From assembly GCA_038380435.1 (NCBI GenBank), contig JAWZYU010000024.1, forward strand, positions 51,980,613-52,044,612: 64,000 nt of DNA. The letters are read 5' to 3'. This stretch comes from Ryuthela nishihirai (taxonomy: Eukaryota > Arthropoda > Arachnida > Araneae > Heptathelidae). The position numbers were made by a program, and so were the translations under genes. Below the pieces are notes generated by a model that did no database searches, had not been told where the DNA came from, and saw nothing but the letters and a program-made list of their open reading frames with translations. How positions within the stretch are numbered: position 1 is the first letter of the stretch; every line of letters begins with the position of its first letter. Shown here piece by piece: positions 33,560-42,774 of this stretch.

Positions 33560-33650
33560 TTGCTAACGCGGCGAGAATCGAACTCTGGATATTGTACATG
33601 CCAGAGCGCTCTAACCATTAACCCACGCATCAGACGCTAAACTCTTCCAG
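33560..33650 (-). mobile_element. tRNA-like SINE head remnant
   Basis: On the minus strand this has a box-B-like GAGTTCGATTC (near 33585) and a box-A-like TGGGTTAATGGTTAGAGCGC (33611-33630), the spacing of a tRNA-derived head. It differs from SINE-A and only loosely resembles SINE-B. It may be a third SINE family or a degraded tRNA pseudogene. Confidence 0.45.
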
Positions 33651-33788
33651 AATAAAACCTATAAATCATTCACTAAGATGTGGCAGACCTTGCGCCGTCT
33701 TTACTTCAGGAGAGTCAACTTTTCCAATATGCATTTCAGCATCATATTAGTCACGCTTTTCCAATGGTTATGCCAAATACCCACAAAG

Positions 33789-33927
33789 TACAGTCGCTCA
33801 AAAAGTATCCGAACCTTCGTGTCACGAAGGTTGCCAGATCACTAATTTCTAAAACAATCGTTGCCAGATATTTTTTCTGAATTCTGTAATCGACCACAGT
33901 GTTCGGATACTTTTTTGAGCGACTGTA
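33789..33927. mobile_element. MITE-P copy, short deletion derivative
   Basis: TA-flanked at both ends with CAGTCGCTC and GAGCGACTG termini. Most of the left arm is deleted: the first arm jumps from GTATCCGAA directly to CCTTCGTGTCACGAAGG. The right arm is complete. Confidence 0.9.
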
Positions 33928-33989
33928 CAAGATTTTGTGGGTTGTGTTCTTCTAGTAGTTAGATCACTGCTCGAAGCTTTACTGCACAG

Positions 33990-34298
33990 TTGCGTGAACC
34001 ACGTGATAGTGCGCCGAGCTAGTAATTTGATATGCCTGGGCTCGAGTGCCAACTGCGCCAGAATTATAGACACTTCCCTCGATGGAAAAGAGGACACCTC
34101 CTTCCTTCATATAGGACGTAAAGCTGTAGCCCCATGTGCAGGACAGCCATCCCCTGAACACGCTGGATGTCCTCTTAAGGGCTATCCAGTGGGTTCCCTT
34201 CCTCCAACCAACTCTGGGCCTCTGAAATCCTTGTGGCCAGGCCATTTCGCCCACTAGGTGCACAAAAGAAACGCTCAGAGTGAAAAACTCCAACCCCA
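33990..34298 (+). mobile_element. Old SINE-A copy
   Basis: Diverged plus-strand SINE-A with a recognisable head (GGCTCGAGTGCC), body (TAGGACGTAAAGC) and 3' end (CACAAAAGAAACGCTCAGAG). It lies between the 56-bp satellite edge and unassigned sequence. Confidence 0.65.
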
Positions 34299-34564
34299 AG
34301 CAGCTTTCAAATATTTTCAAAATAATACTCCCATACACAACCGCAAGTAGGGCCCGGATCTAAAAAAAAATAATGTGGGAGAGGAGGGAAAAGGGATTGC
34401 AGTGGAAGAGGAGCATGATCGAGACCGAACGTCGTTCCAGTATAAATTTTTTCCCTCTGTCTTAAAGATTTTAAACAAATTATAGAAAACTACTTTAGGG
34501 AAAAGTCCTTCAGATAGAAAAAAAGATCCGAAGACTGAAACGTCTAAATACTTTCTGAATAGTA

Positions 34565-34790
34565 AAAATAATAAAAAATAAATACCCCCTCAAGCAGCTG
34601 CTTGCCACAGAGGTCTGACAGGAGCCTGTCAGTTTATATGCCATAGTAGAAGGTCTGTGAGGATGGCAGGACCTCAGCAGAAAAACAGCACACACATCCA
34701 TGCCTTATCCGGGGCTCGAACCCAGGTCCCTTAGATCAGTAGCCAAGCGCGCTAACCACTCGGCCACGGGACGGCTAGCCACGGGACGGC
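34565..34790 (-). mobile_element. SINE-B copy with 12-bp target duplication
   Basis: Minus-strand SINE-B flanked by TTCTGAATAGTA at 34553-34564 and 34791-34802. The head has an intact box B (GGTTCGAGCCCCGG on the minus strand), with 15 bp of the head start (AGCCACGGGACGGCT) duplicated at 34776-34790. The 3' end AGCTGCTTGAGGGGG is followed by TATTT and an A/T-rich stretch. Confidence 0.92.
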
Positions 34791-34800
34791 TTCTGAATAG

Positions 34801-35351
34801 TACAGTAGCTCAAAAAAATATCCGAACACTACGGTTGATTACAAATTTCAGAAAAAATATCTGGCAACGATTTTTTTTTAGGAATGAGTGATCTGGCAAC
34901 CTTCGTGTCACGTGATTACAGAATTCAGGAAAAATATCTGGAGCGTGTACAGCAACTGTACACGCTCCAGTTACCGTTCACAGCAAACTGGAGCGTGTGC
35001 AGTTACTGCACACGCTCCAGTTTGCTGCGAACGGTAACTGCACACGCTCCAGTTTGCTGTGAACGGTAACTGCACACGCTCAATATTTCCGTGAGTGAGC
35101 CCACACGATCTAGTATCAAAATAATATGACCACCTACAGTCGCTCAAAAAAGTATCCGAACACTATGGTTAATTACAGAATTCAGAAAAAATATCGCAAC
35201 GATTTTTTTAGATATCGGTGATCTGGCAACCTTCATGTCACGTGACACGAAGGTTGCCAGATCACTAATTTCTAAAAAAAGTCGTTGTCAGATATTTTTT
35301 CTGAATTCTGTAATCAAAAGTAGTGTTCGGATACTTTTTTGAGCGACCGTA
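34801..35351 (+). mobile_element. MITE-P composite copy
   Basis: Hairpin module first, with one extra CAGTTTGCTG..GAACGGTAACTGCACACGCT unit, then an internal CAGTCGCTC end near 35138 and a compact palindrome ending GAGCGACCGTA. Its left TA (34801-34802) is the last two bases of the SINE-B target duplication, so it inserted after that SINE. Confidence 0.88.
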
Positions 35352-36317
35352 CTCTACTTGCACATCTGCTAGAAAACAAACTTCACCAAATTTCTTTCTT
35401 TTTTTTTTTCCGCATCTTCCTTAAAGGAAGAAATTTCGTTACGCCCAACTCGGCTTTCGTTCAAAGCCTTTTGTTGCATTGGAGCCCCCTTTATCAGGTC
35501 GGCAAGCTTTCCATTGGAGTTCTTTCAGCCTCGGTTGCAAGAGACAGGAGGCCCTGCCTCGCTCGCTTCATCTCCTCGTGACAAGACTGCCAGTCCTCAT
35601 CTCGAGCGGACCACCTTGGCCAGTTGCAGGCCTCACGTGTTTCTGAACCAAGGAAAGAGAAGGAGTAGAGACGGGGGGGGGGGGGATCAAGAGAGAAACG
35701 ATGGAGGGAGTGGGGAGCCCACATCGTGATTGGCTGGCCAGACAGCTTCCAGGGACAGCCTAATTCCCCGGCATAATCCTCCGTTGCCATATTGTCCGAT
35801 CTTTCTCCATCCTCCCGATGCCGATTACTGTCACTTGCCTAACGCTCTTCTTTATACTTCTTCCTCCTCTTCTTCTTGCTCTTCCCCCATCTTCTTCTGT
35901 TCTTCCTTCCCCTTTCGCACGATCGCTATAGATTTTCTATCTTCTTACATTCCTCTCACTCTCCGACTTCCGCTTCTGGTGATGTATTGGAATCAGTTTC
36001 TTCCCCTCTGCTCCCTCCCCCAAACTCTCATTTGATGCGGTGCGAAAATATGGCCGCACTTTTCCGGGTTATTTTTTTTACTTATGTTGTTTTCTTTCTT
36101 ACTTTCCAAATGAGTGAAAAAACAAAAAAAAGAAAAAGTTGGGGGTTTTTTCAGACAGAAGACTGGATTTTTACTCTTAAAACAAACAAAACAATAGGTA
36201 TTTTTTATTGCCAACGAACCTGAACATTGTGGTTGCATTTTTTATATACTTTCTCAAAAGTGTAAGGCCATTTTGAAGATTCGCAATTATTGTTACCAAA
36301 ATTAATGCGTGCTCCGT
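35352..36317. other. Unassigned sequence with CT-rich low complexity
   Basis: Nearly 1 kb without a recognisable gene. Contains a G run (35673-35682) and CTTCTTCCTCC-type pyrimidine stretches (35845-35960). Short open frames have no domain or splice context. Confidence 0.4.
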
Positions 36318-36655
36318 TTTTGGCAGGGGGTTGCTCGTAATCTGGTTCGAGTCCCATCTGTGCCAGCTTTGAGATTTATCTCAAATTAGCCCTCGACGAC
36401 AAAGGGGCCACCGAAGGTCATGGAAAGGTCACCGTCCGTCGGATGGGAACTAAAGCCGTGGTCTCGTGTGCAAGAGGACACATAACCTGTTCATGTTGAA
36501 CAAGCTGCATGGTCTTGACAAGGAGACTGTCATCTGTCTTCTGTCCAGTGAGTTCCCTTTCCCAAACCATCTATGAGTCTTTGGGGTCCTTGTGACCTGG
36601 CCATTTAGCCCTCTGTGTGCAAAAAATGCCGCTCAGAGGTAATATAACCCAATTC
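36318..36655 (+). mobile_element. Old SINE-A copy
   Basis: Diverged plus-strand SINE-A with GGTTCGAGTCCCATC at the head, GTCGGATGGGAACTAAAGC in the body and GCCGCTCAGAGGTAATATAA at the 3' end. Confidence 0.75.
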
Positions 36656-37143
36656 CAATTTTGAAAGATGGGAAAAAAGCATAACTTAAAGAAATTAAAT
36701 TTAGGATTATTTTTGTAACTTTTTTATACTACAATAGACTTTTGCCCAGATATTTAAATTATATCGTTGTTTTGGCAGCAGGATCACATGACATTGGATT
36801 GCATTTTCACGTGACTGACAATTAATGCGTGATCTATTTTTTGCCCTTCTGATATTTTTTAATGGCAGAATTTCGCTACAGTTTTCCCAAAGAAAATTGT
36901 ACCGTAATAATTTGTAAGTTTTTGTCGAGATATATTTCGATACATCTTGTAAATAAAGTGGCTCATTGCAAATAAAAAGAGTAGTGACTTAAAAATTCTT
37001 TTAGAAACAGAATTTGAAACCACATGCTCAAAATATAAAGTGCAGTTGATTTGCTGGGTGGTAATTTACGGGAGGAAAGCGAAAAAAAGAAGCGTGCGAA
37101 AACGCATAAAGTTATCTCATTTTGTTTAAAAACAATTTTTAAG
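36656..37143. other. Unassigned AT-rich sequence
   Basis: No gene recognised. A short direct similarity (AATTAATGCGTG followed by a CTATTTTT-like word) to 36299-36320 suggests an old local duplication spanning the SINE-A copy. Confidence 0.35.
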
Positions 37144-37668
37144 TACAGTCGCTCAAAAAAGTATTCGACCACTATGGTTGATTACAGAATTCAGAAAAAA
37201 TATCTGGCAACGATTGTTTTTTAGAAATTAGTGATCTGGCAGCCTTCGTGTCACGTGACACGAAGGCTGCCAGATCACTAATTTCTAAAAAACAATCGTT
37301 GCCAGATATTTTTTTCTGAATTCTGTAATCAGCCGTAGTGTTCGAATACTTTTTTGAGCGACTGTAGGTGGTCATATTATTTTGATACTAGATCGTGTGG
37401 GCTCACTCACGGAAATATTGAGCGTGTGCAGTTACCGTTCACAGCAAACTGGAGCGTATGCAGTAACTGCACACGTTCCAGTTTGCTGTGAACGGTAACT
37501 GGAGCGTGTACAGTTGCTGTACACGCTCCAGATATTTTTCCTGAATTCTGTAATCACGTGACACGAAGGTTGCCAGATCACTCAATTCTGAAAAAAAATC
37601 ATTGCCAGATATTTTTTCTGAATTCTGTAGTCAACCATAGTGTTCGGATACTTTTTTAAGCGACTGTA
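37144..37668 (-). mobile_element. MITE-P composite copy, reverse orientation
   Basis: TA-flanked at both ends. The palindrome module (37144-37366) is followed by the hairpin module in reverse orientation, as at 27949. The right end is CTTTTTTAAGCGACTGTA with one substitution. Confidence 0.9.
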
Positions 37669-37821
37669 CCATTGTTTAAAATTAACCCCCATATTTATTT
37701 CATTGCATTGTGAACGATATTAAAATCATAACAAGCTATCACTTATTCTTCAAAATTTAAAAAAAAAGCTTTATTTAAATCGTGATATAAGAATTCTTTT
37801 GTATTTAGCAACGTACGAAGA

Positions 37822-38245
37822 GTTAGGTTGTTTTACCACTGAGCTATTCTTTTTTTGCAAACAATGGGCTAAATAGCCAGGTCACAAGGACTCCAAGGGC
37901 TCTCTCATCTTCCTCGTGACCCTGACCACGAAGGTCACAAGGACACCGAGTGCTGAGGTTGGATGAAGGGGACTCACTAGACAGCTGTTAAGAAACAGAT
38001 GGTAGTCTGCCGTTAACTCCATCCAGCGTGTTCTTTAACGTGCACAGGGTATGGCTCTCCCGCACACGGAGCCACGGCTTAACGTTCCATCCGACGGACG
38101 GCGGCCTTCGAAGCCCATCGGTGTCCCCTAGCGACAGAGGGCAGGGGCAGGGAGTTTTGTGGAGATATGCTGACCCAGCTGGGACTCGAACCCGGAAACT
38201 AGATTACGAGCCTGGCGCGCTACCGACCGAGACACTCCCCACCCC
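37822..38245 (-). mobile_element. Old SINE-A copy
   Basis: Diverged minus-strand SINE-A with tail TTAGGTTGTTTTACC, a duplicated GGTCACAAGGAC segment near 37880-37945, a body and a damaged head (CTACCGACCGAGACACTCC). Confidence 0.75.
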
Positions 38246-38629
38246 CCCTATTCCACCGGACAGATCGGTTAAAATGATATTCTATATAGTATAAAATATT
38301 GTTGCGGATCACAAAAATATGGTAGCCGCTGAGCGTGAGTATTAAAAGCTATATTTCAAAACCAAATTCAATACAAGGTAAATTGTTACAAAGGAAATAT
38401 GGATGAAGTATCTTATTAACAAATCAACTATTAACATGCACAAGTCATCAATCTTCACGTAGAGCACACAACATCAGCTCTGTGTATTTTACTAAATACT
38501 ACATTTTACTTGATTTACCAGGTCACCCAAAGATCTTCACTCGTAAACCAATTCTCGTCCTGTGCTAATAACTTTTCACACACTAGCCGAACAAAAAGAC
38601 AGTCCGTGTAGACATTCGAAGTTAGCCAT

Positions 38630-38758
38630 AAAAGTTCCCACTTTTATACTTCCGCGTATACACAACACATCAAGTTACTTCTTGATACTTAACGATAAAA
38701 GATCCCACTTTTATCCTTCCGCGTATACACAACACATCAAGTTACTTCTTGATACTTA
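38630..38758 (-). promoter_or_regulatory. Duplicated TATA-containing module in LTR
   Basis: Two tandem copies with a 67-bp period (38630-38696 and 38697-38758). On the minus strand they contain GTATAAAAGTGGGAA and GGATAAAAGTGGGATC respectively, the first a good TATA box. This is probably the core promoter region of the element. Confidence 0.5.
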
Positions 38759-38805
38759 CGCGCACTGTCTCAGAACAGCTCACCGTCCATTTTCGAACTC
38801 TTCGA

Positions 38806-38869
38806 CCGTTACAACACACAACGACCGTTACAATACACAACGACCGTTACAATACAAAAACGACCGTTA
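38806..38869 (-). promoter_or_regulatory. Four TAACGG repeats in LTR U3, Myb-type sites
   Basis: Minus-strand TAACGG occurs at 38806-38811, 38825-38830, 38844-38849 and 38864-38869, spaced 19-20 bp. TAACGG fits the Myb recognition consensus (PyAAC(G/T)G). They lie upstream of the TATA-like elements in transcription orientation. The binding role is inference; the same array is in the other LTR. Confidence 0.45.
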
Positions 38870-41848
38870 ACGCTCCACTCTTCTTCTCCAAATTCTCCCA
38901 AAGTTCTTATTCGTTGGCTGAAACTTTGCTTTCGGTTGCCAGATTCTTCTGTCGTAACACTGCCCCCTTCCTAGGTCTTGTTCGTCCCGAACAATTCTGG
39001 ATTCCAAAGCTTCTTCAGTTCTTCGATGAAACGGGGCCAAATGATCCACGTGAACCACCTTGCACTTTGTAGCTGGACATCGACGAATGCGATATACCAC
39101 GTCTGTGTCAAAATGAAAGCGAATCTCATTATGACGTAGATTTCTTTTCTGACTGAAGCCTCGTCCACAAACATAATACGTGTAAGGCCTATAGCCCTTG
39201 TGAACACGTTTATGTCTCTGCAGGGAGAAGAATCGACTAAGAGTTTTCGTGCAAAACCTGTAAAAAGTTTTCTTCTTTGTCGAAAGTTTTCTCCTTTGGA
39301 TTTTTACTTCTATCAAGAGTAACAAGGAATGAAAGTCATTAGTGACATAAAATCTAGGGAGAAGTTTCATCCTCCAGTCTGACCCTTTTGTCAGTTGACT
39401 TTCCCTTAATTCAGAACTGTCGTGATGAACCTTCAGCCATATTTCACCTGATTCAATTTGATCCCCAAGGTGCTTCACAATTATTTCAGCTCCACAATTC
39501 TTTTTAGCGCTTCGGTCCATCTCCTCCTTCCATACTCTTGCTAGAACTGCAGCTTCTAATCCGACAACCTTACCTGTTTCTCCTGTATAAGTGAAATCAG
39601 TGATGTGTCGGGCTGCTAGCAATATTTTTTCTGTTTTACCTTCACATAGCCAGCTTGCAACATCTTCAGATACTCTTTGTTCTATTAACATGTTACGAAA
39701 CTTGTTCAAAGCATTGCCGTTATGCAGAACCTTACGGACACGTGATGCTTCATCTACCCTATTATCCACAATGTTCACAAAACGCAGAAGTTCTCCTCCT
39801 AACTCTTCGACGAGCTCTTGCAGTTCCAAGGATCCGTTACCAAGGAAACACTGAACAGCTTCCATCACTTCCAGAGAGTTGTCAACAGAGTTTTCAAGAG
39901 GTGAATCCATGTTGCTGATAACAGCTGAACAACTCAAACTCTTCATTCCACGAGCTTGTGATGCTGCAACCACTTTCTTAACTAAATCAACAGCAACATC
40001 TTCTGTACTGATGAGATCAATAGCTCCTTTTCCGAATTCAACATCATAAACCAAAGCACACACTCCTTCAGCCAGCTTTTTGGACACAATTGAGCATATC
40101 ATTAGAGGAACGCTATCTATGGTAGCCATCAGATCCTTGCAGCGGTAAATCTCCTTATCTGTTGGCACCAGCTCCTCTGTCTGTCCTACGATGCAGCATC
40201 CGACGTCTTCCATCATCTGCTCGATTTTATCTTTAGTGCAGTCCACTGTGAAGCCAGGGATGGATTCCAATTTGTCCAGAGTATATCCCTTCAATTGGAG
40301 AGCACGACCGGAGATCATAGGGACCTTGAGACCTAAAGCAGCAAGTGCAGGAGCTAAGACAAGACTCACTTTGTTTCCGACACCTCCTGTGCTGTTTTCA
40401 TCTACCATCCGATGGCGCCACTCGGGTCTCCAGCAAAACACATGACCCGAGGAGGTCATATTTGCTGTTTCTTCCGAATTCACTTTCTTGGAGCTCTCAT
40501 TGTAATTAGCCAGGGAAACATCAGTTATGATTGCCAAATTGTTCATTCTGGAGATCAGCGACGAGTTTTGTAACATGATATTGTCCACTTTAGAGCTCTT
40601 GTAGTCGTGATAAAACTTTTCCATATCCTTATAATCTAAATGGTTATAATGTCCAAATCTGCACATTGACTGTTCAGAAAAGAAATTCAGCGTGGCTACG
40701 TTGAAATTATCTGAGGGATTCACTTCTCTCTGATCGTAACTCTGAGGCTTAGTTTCATCCAGAAAGTTAGTCTTTGAAGTACTGTCTCTGCCTGAAGCTC
40801 CTTTACTAGCATCACCTGTTACGCTTCTAAGCCATTCTTCGGAATTCTTCTTTCTTAAATCCCCACTTTCTATAAACGATTCGAGTGTGGCTATGTGTTT
40901 CGGAAAAATCTCTCCGACTTCCCCGGTAACGACGAAGGGCACTTTGTATCTATGATGAATGGACACCTCTTCTTTACTCGGACCACTCTGCGAAACGTAA
41001 ACTCTGTTTCGTTCCCCCTCATTACCACTCGTTACTCTGCCTTTGCGATAATTGTCCATGACACATTTTGCTGACGGCGAGGAATAGAATACCTTTCGTG
41101 TGGATCTCTCTTCAGATCGTGCCAGACTTGTATACCTAGGTATTTTGAAGTGCAAAGCGTACTGTATAGTCTCACAGCTCTCTGATCTGTGTGATTGTTC
41201 TTCACAGTTCCTAGACATGTCACCAGCGACATAGACACTCTGCCATGCATCACCAGTAGTTGCGTGGTCAAAGGCATTATCTGCGCTATCTCTACGATTC
41301 TTGATTTCCAGTAGCAGATCCACATTTTTATATGCGTTGCCTTTCTCTTTTTCTTTTCCATGTTTACAATCTAACTTAACACTATCAAGATCAACTTTTT
41401 CACTGACAAATTCAACATTTAAACTATTGAATTGTCTATTGAGTTCGGTTTTACTATCCTTGAACTGATCAATAATCTTACCAACTTGAGGAGCCACTTC
41501 ATCTCTCATCTCAGTATTTTGTGCGGCCATTTCGGCTTTCAAGTCACCTATTTTATCGCTTTGGGCAGCTAGATCACTTTTAATATCAGTCATCTGCGTA
41601 GCCATATCGGCTTTCATATCGGTCACCAGCGTAGCAATAACGGCTTTCCTATCAGTCATCAGCGTAGCAATAACGGCTTTCCTATCAGTCATCAGCGTAG
41701 TCATATCGGCTTTCATATCTTTCATATCAGTCGTCAGCGTAGTCATATCGGCTTTCATATCTTTCATAACAGTCATCTGCGTAGCCATATCGACTTTCAA
41801 GCTATTTATCAACTTTACTAATTCATCCATACTTCTAGTTAACGGCAT
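38867..41848 (-). CDS. Gag-like / thymidine phosphorylase-like / zinc-finger / integrase-tail fusion ORF
   Basis: Single 993-codon frame; ATG 31 bp inside the 5' LTR. Residues 1-160: acidic/basic coiled coil with repeated MATQMTDMKADM-like units, starting MPLTRSMDEL like the Gag of many arthropod gypsy elements. 161-457: unrecognised. About 458-812: thymidine phosphorylase homology (STGGVGNKVSLVLAPALAAL, KVPMISGR, TLDKLESIPGF, CCIVGQTEELVP, SKKLAEG, ELGGELL, GEIWLKVH), ordered as in animal TYMP, without introns and lacking the N-terminal helices. The enzyme family splits thymidine into thymine and deoxyribose-1-phosphate. Here the catalytic K-H before STGG is E484-N485 and the active-site Arg is K571; the substrate Ser (586), Lys (590) and phosphate-site S513/T523 remain. 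866-912: damaged C2H2 finger (HKRVHKGYRPY, CGRGFSQKRNL). 913-945: integrase C-terminus (DVVYRIRR, KVVHVDHLAPF). The last 31 codons lie in the LTR. Enzyme activity is doubtful. Confidence 0.9.
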   Translation of the reverse strand: MPLTRSMDELVKLINSLKVDMATQMTVMKDMKADMTTLTTDMKDMKADMTTLMTDRKAVIATLMTDRKAVIATLVTDMKADMATQMTDIKSDLAAQSDKIGDLKAEMAAQNTEMRDEVAPQVGKIIDQFKDSKTELNRQFNSLNVEFVSEKVDLDSVKLDCKHGKEKEKGNAYKNVDLLLEIKNRRDSADNAFDHATTGDAWQSVYVAGDMSRNCEEQSHRSESCETIQYALHFKIPRYTSLARSEERSTRKVFYSSPSAKCVMDNYRKGRVTSGNEGERNRVYVSQSGPSKEEVSIHHRYKVPFVVTGEVGEIFPKHIATLESFIESGDLRKKNSEEWLRSVTGDASKGASGRDSTSKTNFLDETKPQSYDQREVNPSDNFNVATLNFFSEQSMCRFGHYNHLDYKDMEKFYHDYKSSKVDNIMLQNSSLISRMNNLAIITDVSLANYNESSKKVNSEETANMTSSGHVFCWRPEWRHRMVDENSTGGVGNKVSLVLAPALAALGLKVPMISGRALQLKGYTLDKLESIPGFTVDCTKDKIEQMMEDVGCCIVGQTEELVPTDKEIYRCKDLMATIDSVPLMICSIVSKKLAEGVCALVYDVEFGKGAIDLISTEDVAVDLVKKVVAASQARGMKSLSCSAVISNMDSPLENSVDNSLEVMEAVQCFLGNGSLELQELVEELGGELLRFVNIVDNRVDEASRVRKVLHNGNALNKFRNMLIEQRVSEDVASWLCEGKTEKILLAARHITDFTYTGETGKVVGLEAAVLARVWKEEMDRSAKKNCGAEIIVKHLGDQIESGEIWLKVHHDSSELRESQLTKGSDWRMKLLPRFYVTNDFHSLLLLIEVKIQRRKLSTKKKTFYRFCTKTLSRFFSLQRHKRVHKGYRPYTYYVCGRGFSQKRNLRHNEIRFHFDTDVVYRIRRCPATKCKVVHVDHLAPFHRRTEEALESRIVRDEQDLGRGQCYDRRIWQPKAKFQPTNKNFGRIWRRRVER
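38960..38973 (-). promoter_or_regulatory. Polypurine tract
   Basis: Minus-strand AGGAAGGGGGCAG immediately abuts the 3' LTR start (TGTTACGAC). This is the expected position and composition of the plus-strand cDNA primer. Confidence 0.85.
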
Positions 41849-41858
41849 TCAAAAAATT

Positions 41859-41876
41859 ATCCCGCTTCTGACACCA
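41859..41876 (-). promoter_or_regulatory. Primer-binding site, tRNA-Leu type
   Basis: Minus-strand TGGTGTCAGAAGCGGGAT lies two bases inside the 5' LTR. It is complementary to the 3' end of a eukaryotic tRNA-Leu (..CTTCTGACACCA), with at most one mismatch to the common isoacceptor. It would prime minus-strand cDNA synthesis. Confidence 0.85.
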
Positions 41877-41878
41877 AA

Positions 41879-42538
41879 TGTTGCGGATCACAAAAATATG
41901 GTAGCCGCTGAGCGTGAGTATTAAAAGCTATATTTCAAAACCAAATTCAATACAAGGTAAATTGTTACAAAGGAAATATGGATGAAGTATCTTATTAACA
42001 AATCAACTATTAACATGCACAAGTCATCAATCTTCACGTAGAGCACACAACATCAGCTCTGTGTATTTTACTAAATACGACATTTTACTTGATTTACCAG
42101 GTCACCCGAAGATCTTCACTCGTAAACCAATTCTCGTCCTGTGCTAATAACTTTTCACACACTAGCCGAACAAAAAGACAGTCCGTGTAGACATTCGAAG
42201 TTAGCCATAAAAGTTCCCACTTTTATACTTCCGCGTATACACAACACATCAAGTTACTTCTTGATACTTAACGATAAAAGATCCCACTTTTATCCTTCCG
42301 CGTATACACAACACATCAAGTTACTTCTTGATACTTACGCGCACTGTCTCAGAACAGCTCACCGTCCATTTTCGAACTCTTCGACCGTTACAACACACAA
42401 CGACCGTTACAATACACAACGACCGTTACAATACAAAAACGACCGTTAACGCTCCACTCTTCTTCTCCAAATTCTCCCAAAGTTCTTATTCGTTGGCTGA
42501 AACTTTGCTTTCGGTTGCCAGATTCTTCTGTCGTAACA
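41879..42538 (-). repeat. 5' LTR of the retrotransposon
   Basis: 660 bp, upstream LTR in element orientation, therefore the promoter for the captured-gene transcript. Same length as the other LTR and, by direct reading, differing at two positions. Confidence 0.95.
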
Positions 42539-42542
42539 ATAT

Positions 42543-42774
42543 TATTATTGTTTTATTAAAATCTATTTTTAGAATCGGACATATAATCTGGCGCTAAAAT
42601 AAAATTATACAGTCACTTGTTTTTGAATATCAATGGAAGTAGACAAGATTGAGATTTCATATAAGAGAAGATTTCGGGGGGGAGGGGGTTCACGACTTCC
42701 TGCCCCTCCCGCTCCGGGTACATCTTTGCATTCAATTTGAATCAGACATATAAACCTACAAAATGCCAAAAGAA
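42543..42774. other. Unassigned sequence
   Basis: Short interval right of the LTR element, with a G-rich run near 42677-42690. Nothing recognised. Confidence 0.35.

Larger units (their letters stand above)
38300..38959 (-). repeat. 3' LTR of the retrotransposon
   Basis: 660 bp, the downstream LTR in element orientation. It also encodes the last 31 codons of the element's long frame, as in many gypsy elements where pol runs into U3. It contains four CCGTTA words in a 19-20 bp period (38806-38869) and a duplicated 67-bp TATA-containing module (38630-38758). Confidence 0.95.
38300..42538 (-). mobile_element. Young gypsy-type LTR retrotransposon with captured host genes
   Basis: Two 660-bp LTRs (38300-38959 and 41879-42538) enclose 2919 bp. 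On the minus strand the LTR starts TGTTACGACAG and ends CCGCAACA. The flanks share ATAT (38296-38299 and 42539-42542), a 4-bp target duplication. It has a tRNA-Leu-type primer-binding site and a polypurine tract. The internal region holds one frame with Gag-like and integrase-tail-like ends and no protease, reverse transcriptase or integrase core, so the element must rely on a helper retrotransposon. By eye the LTRs differ at two sites (38490/42069 region T/G and 38529/42109 region A/G), indicating a very recent insertion. Confidence 0.93.

Noticed and set aside
38867..41848. Host thymidine phosphorylase gene
   Set aside because: The homologous region is intronless, fused in frame to Gag-like and integrase-like ends and bounded by matching LTRs, PBS and PPT. 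It is element cargo, not the host locus.
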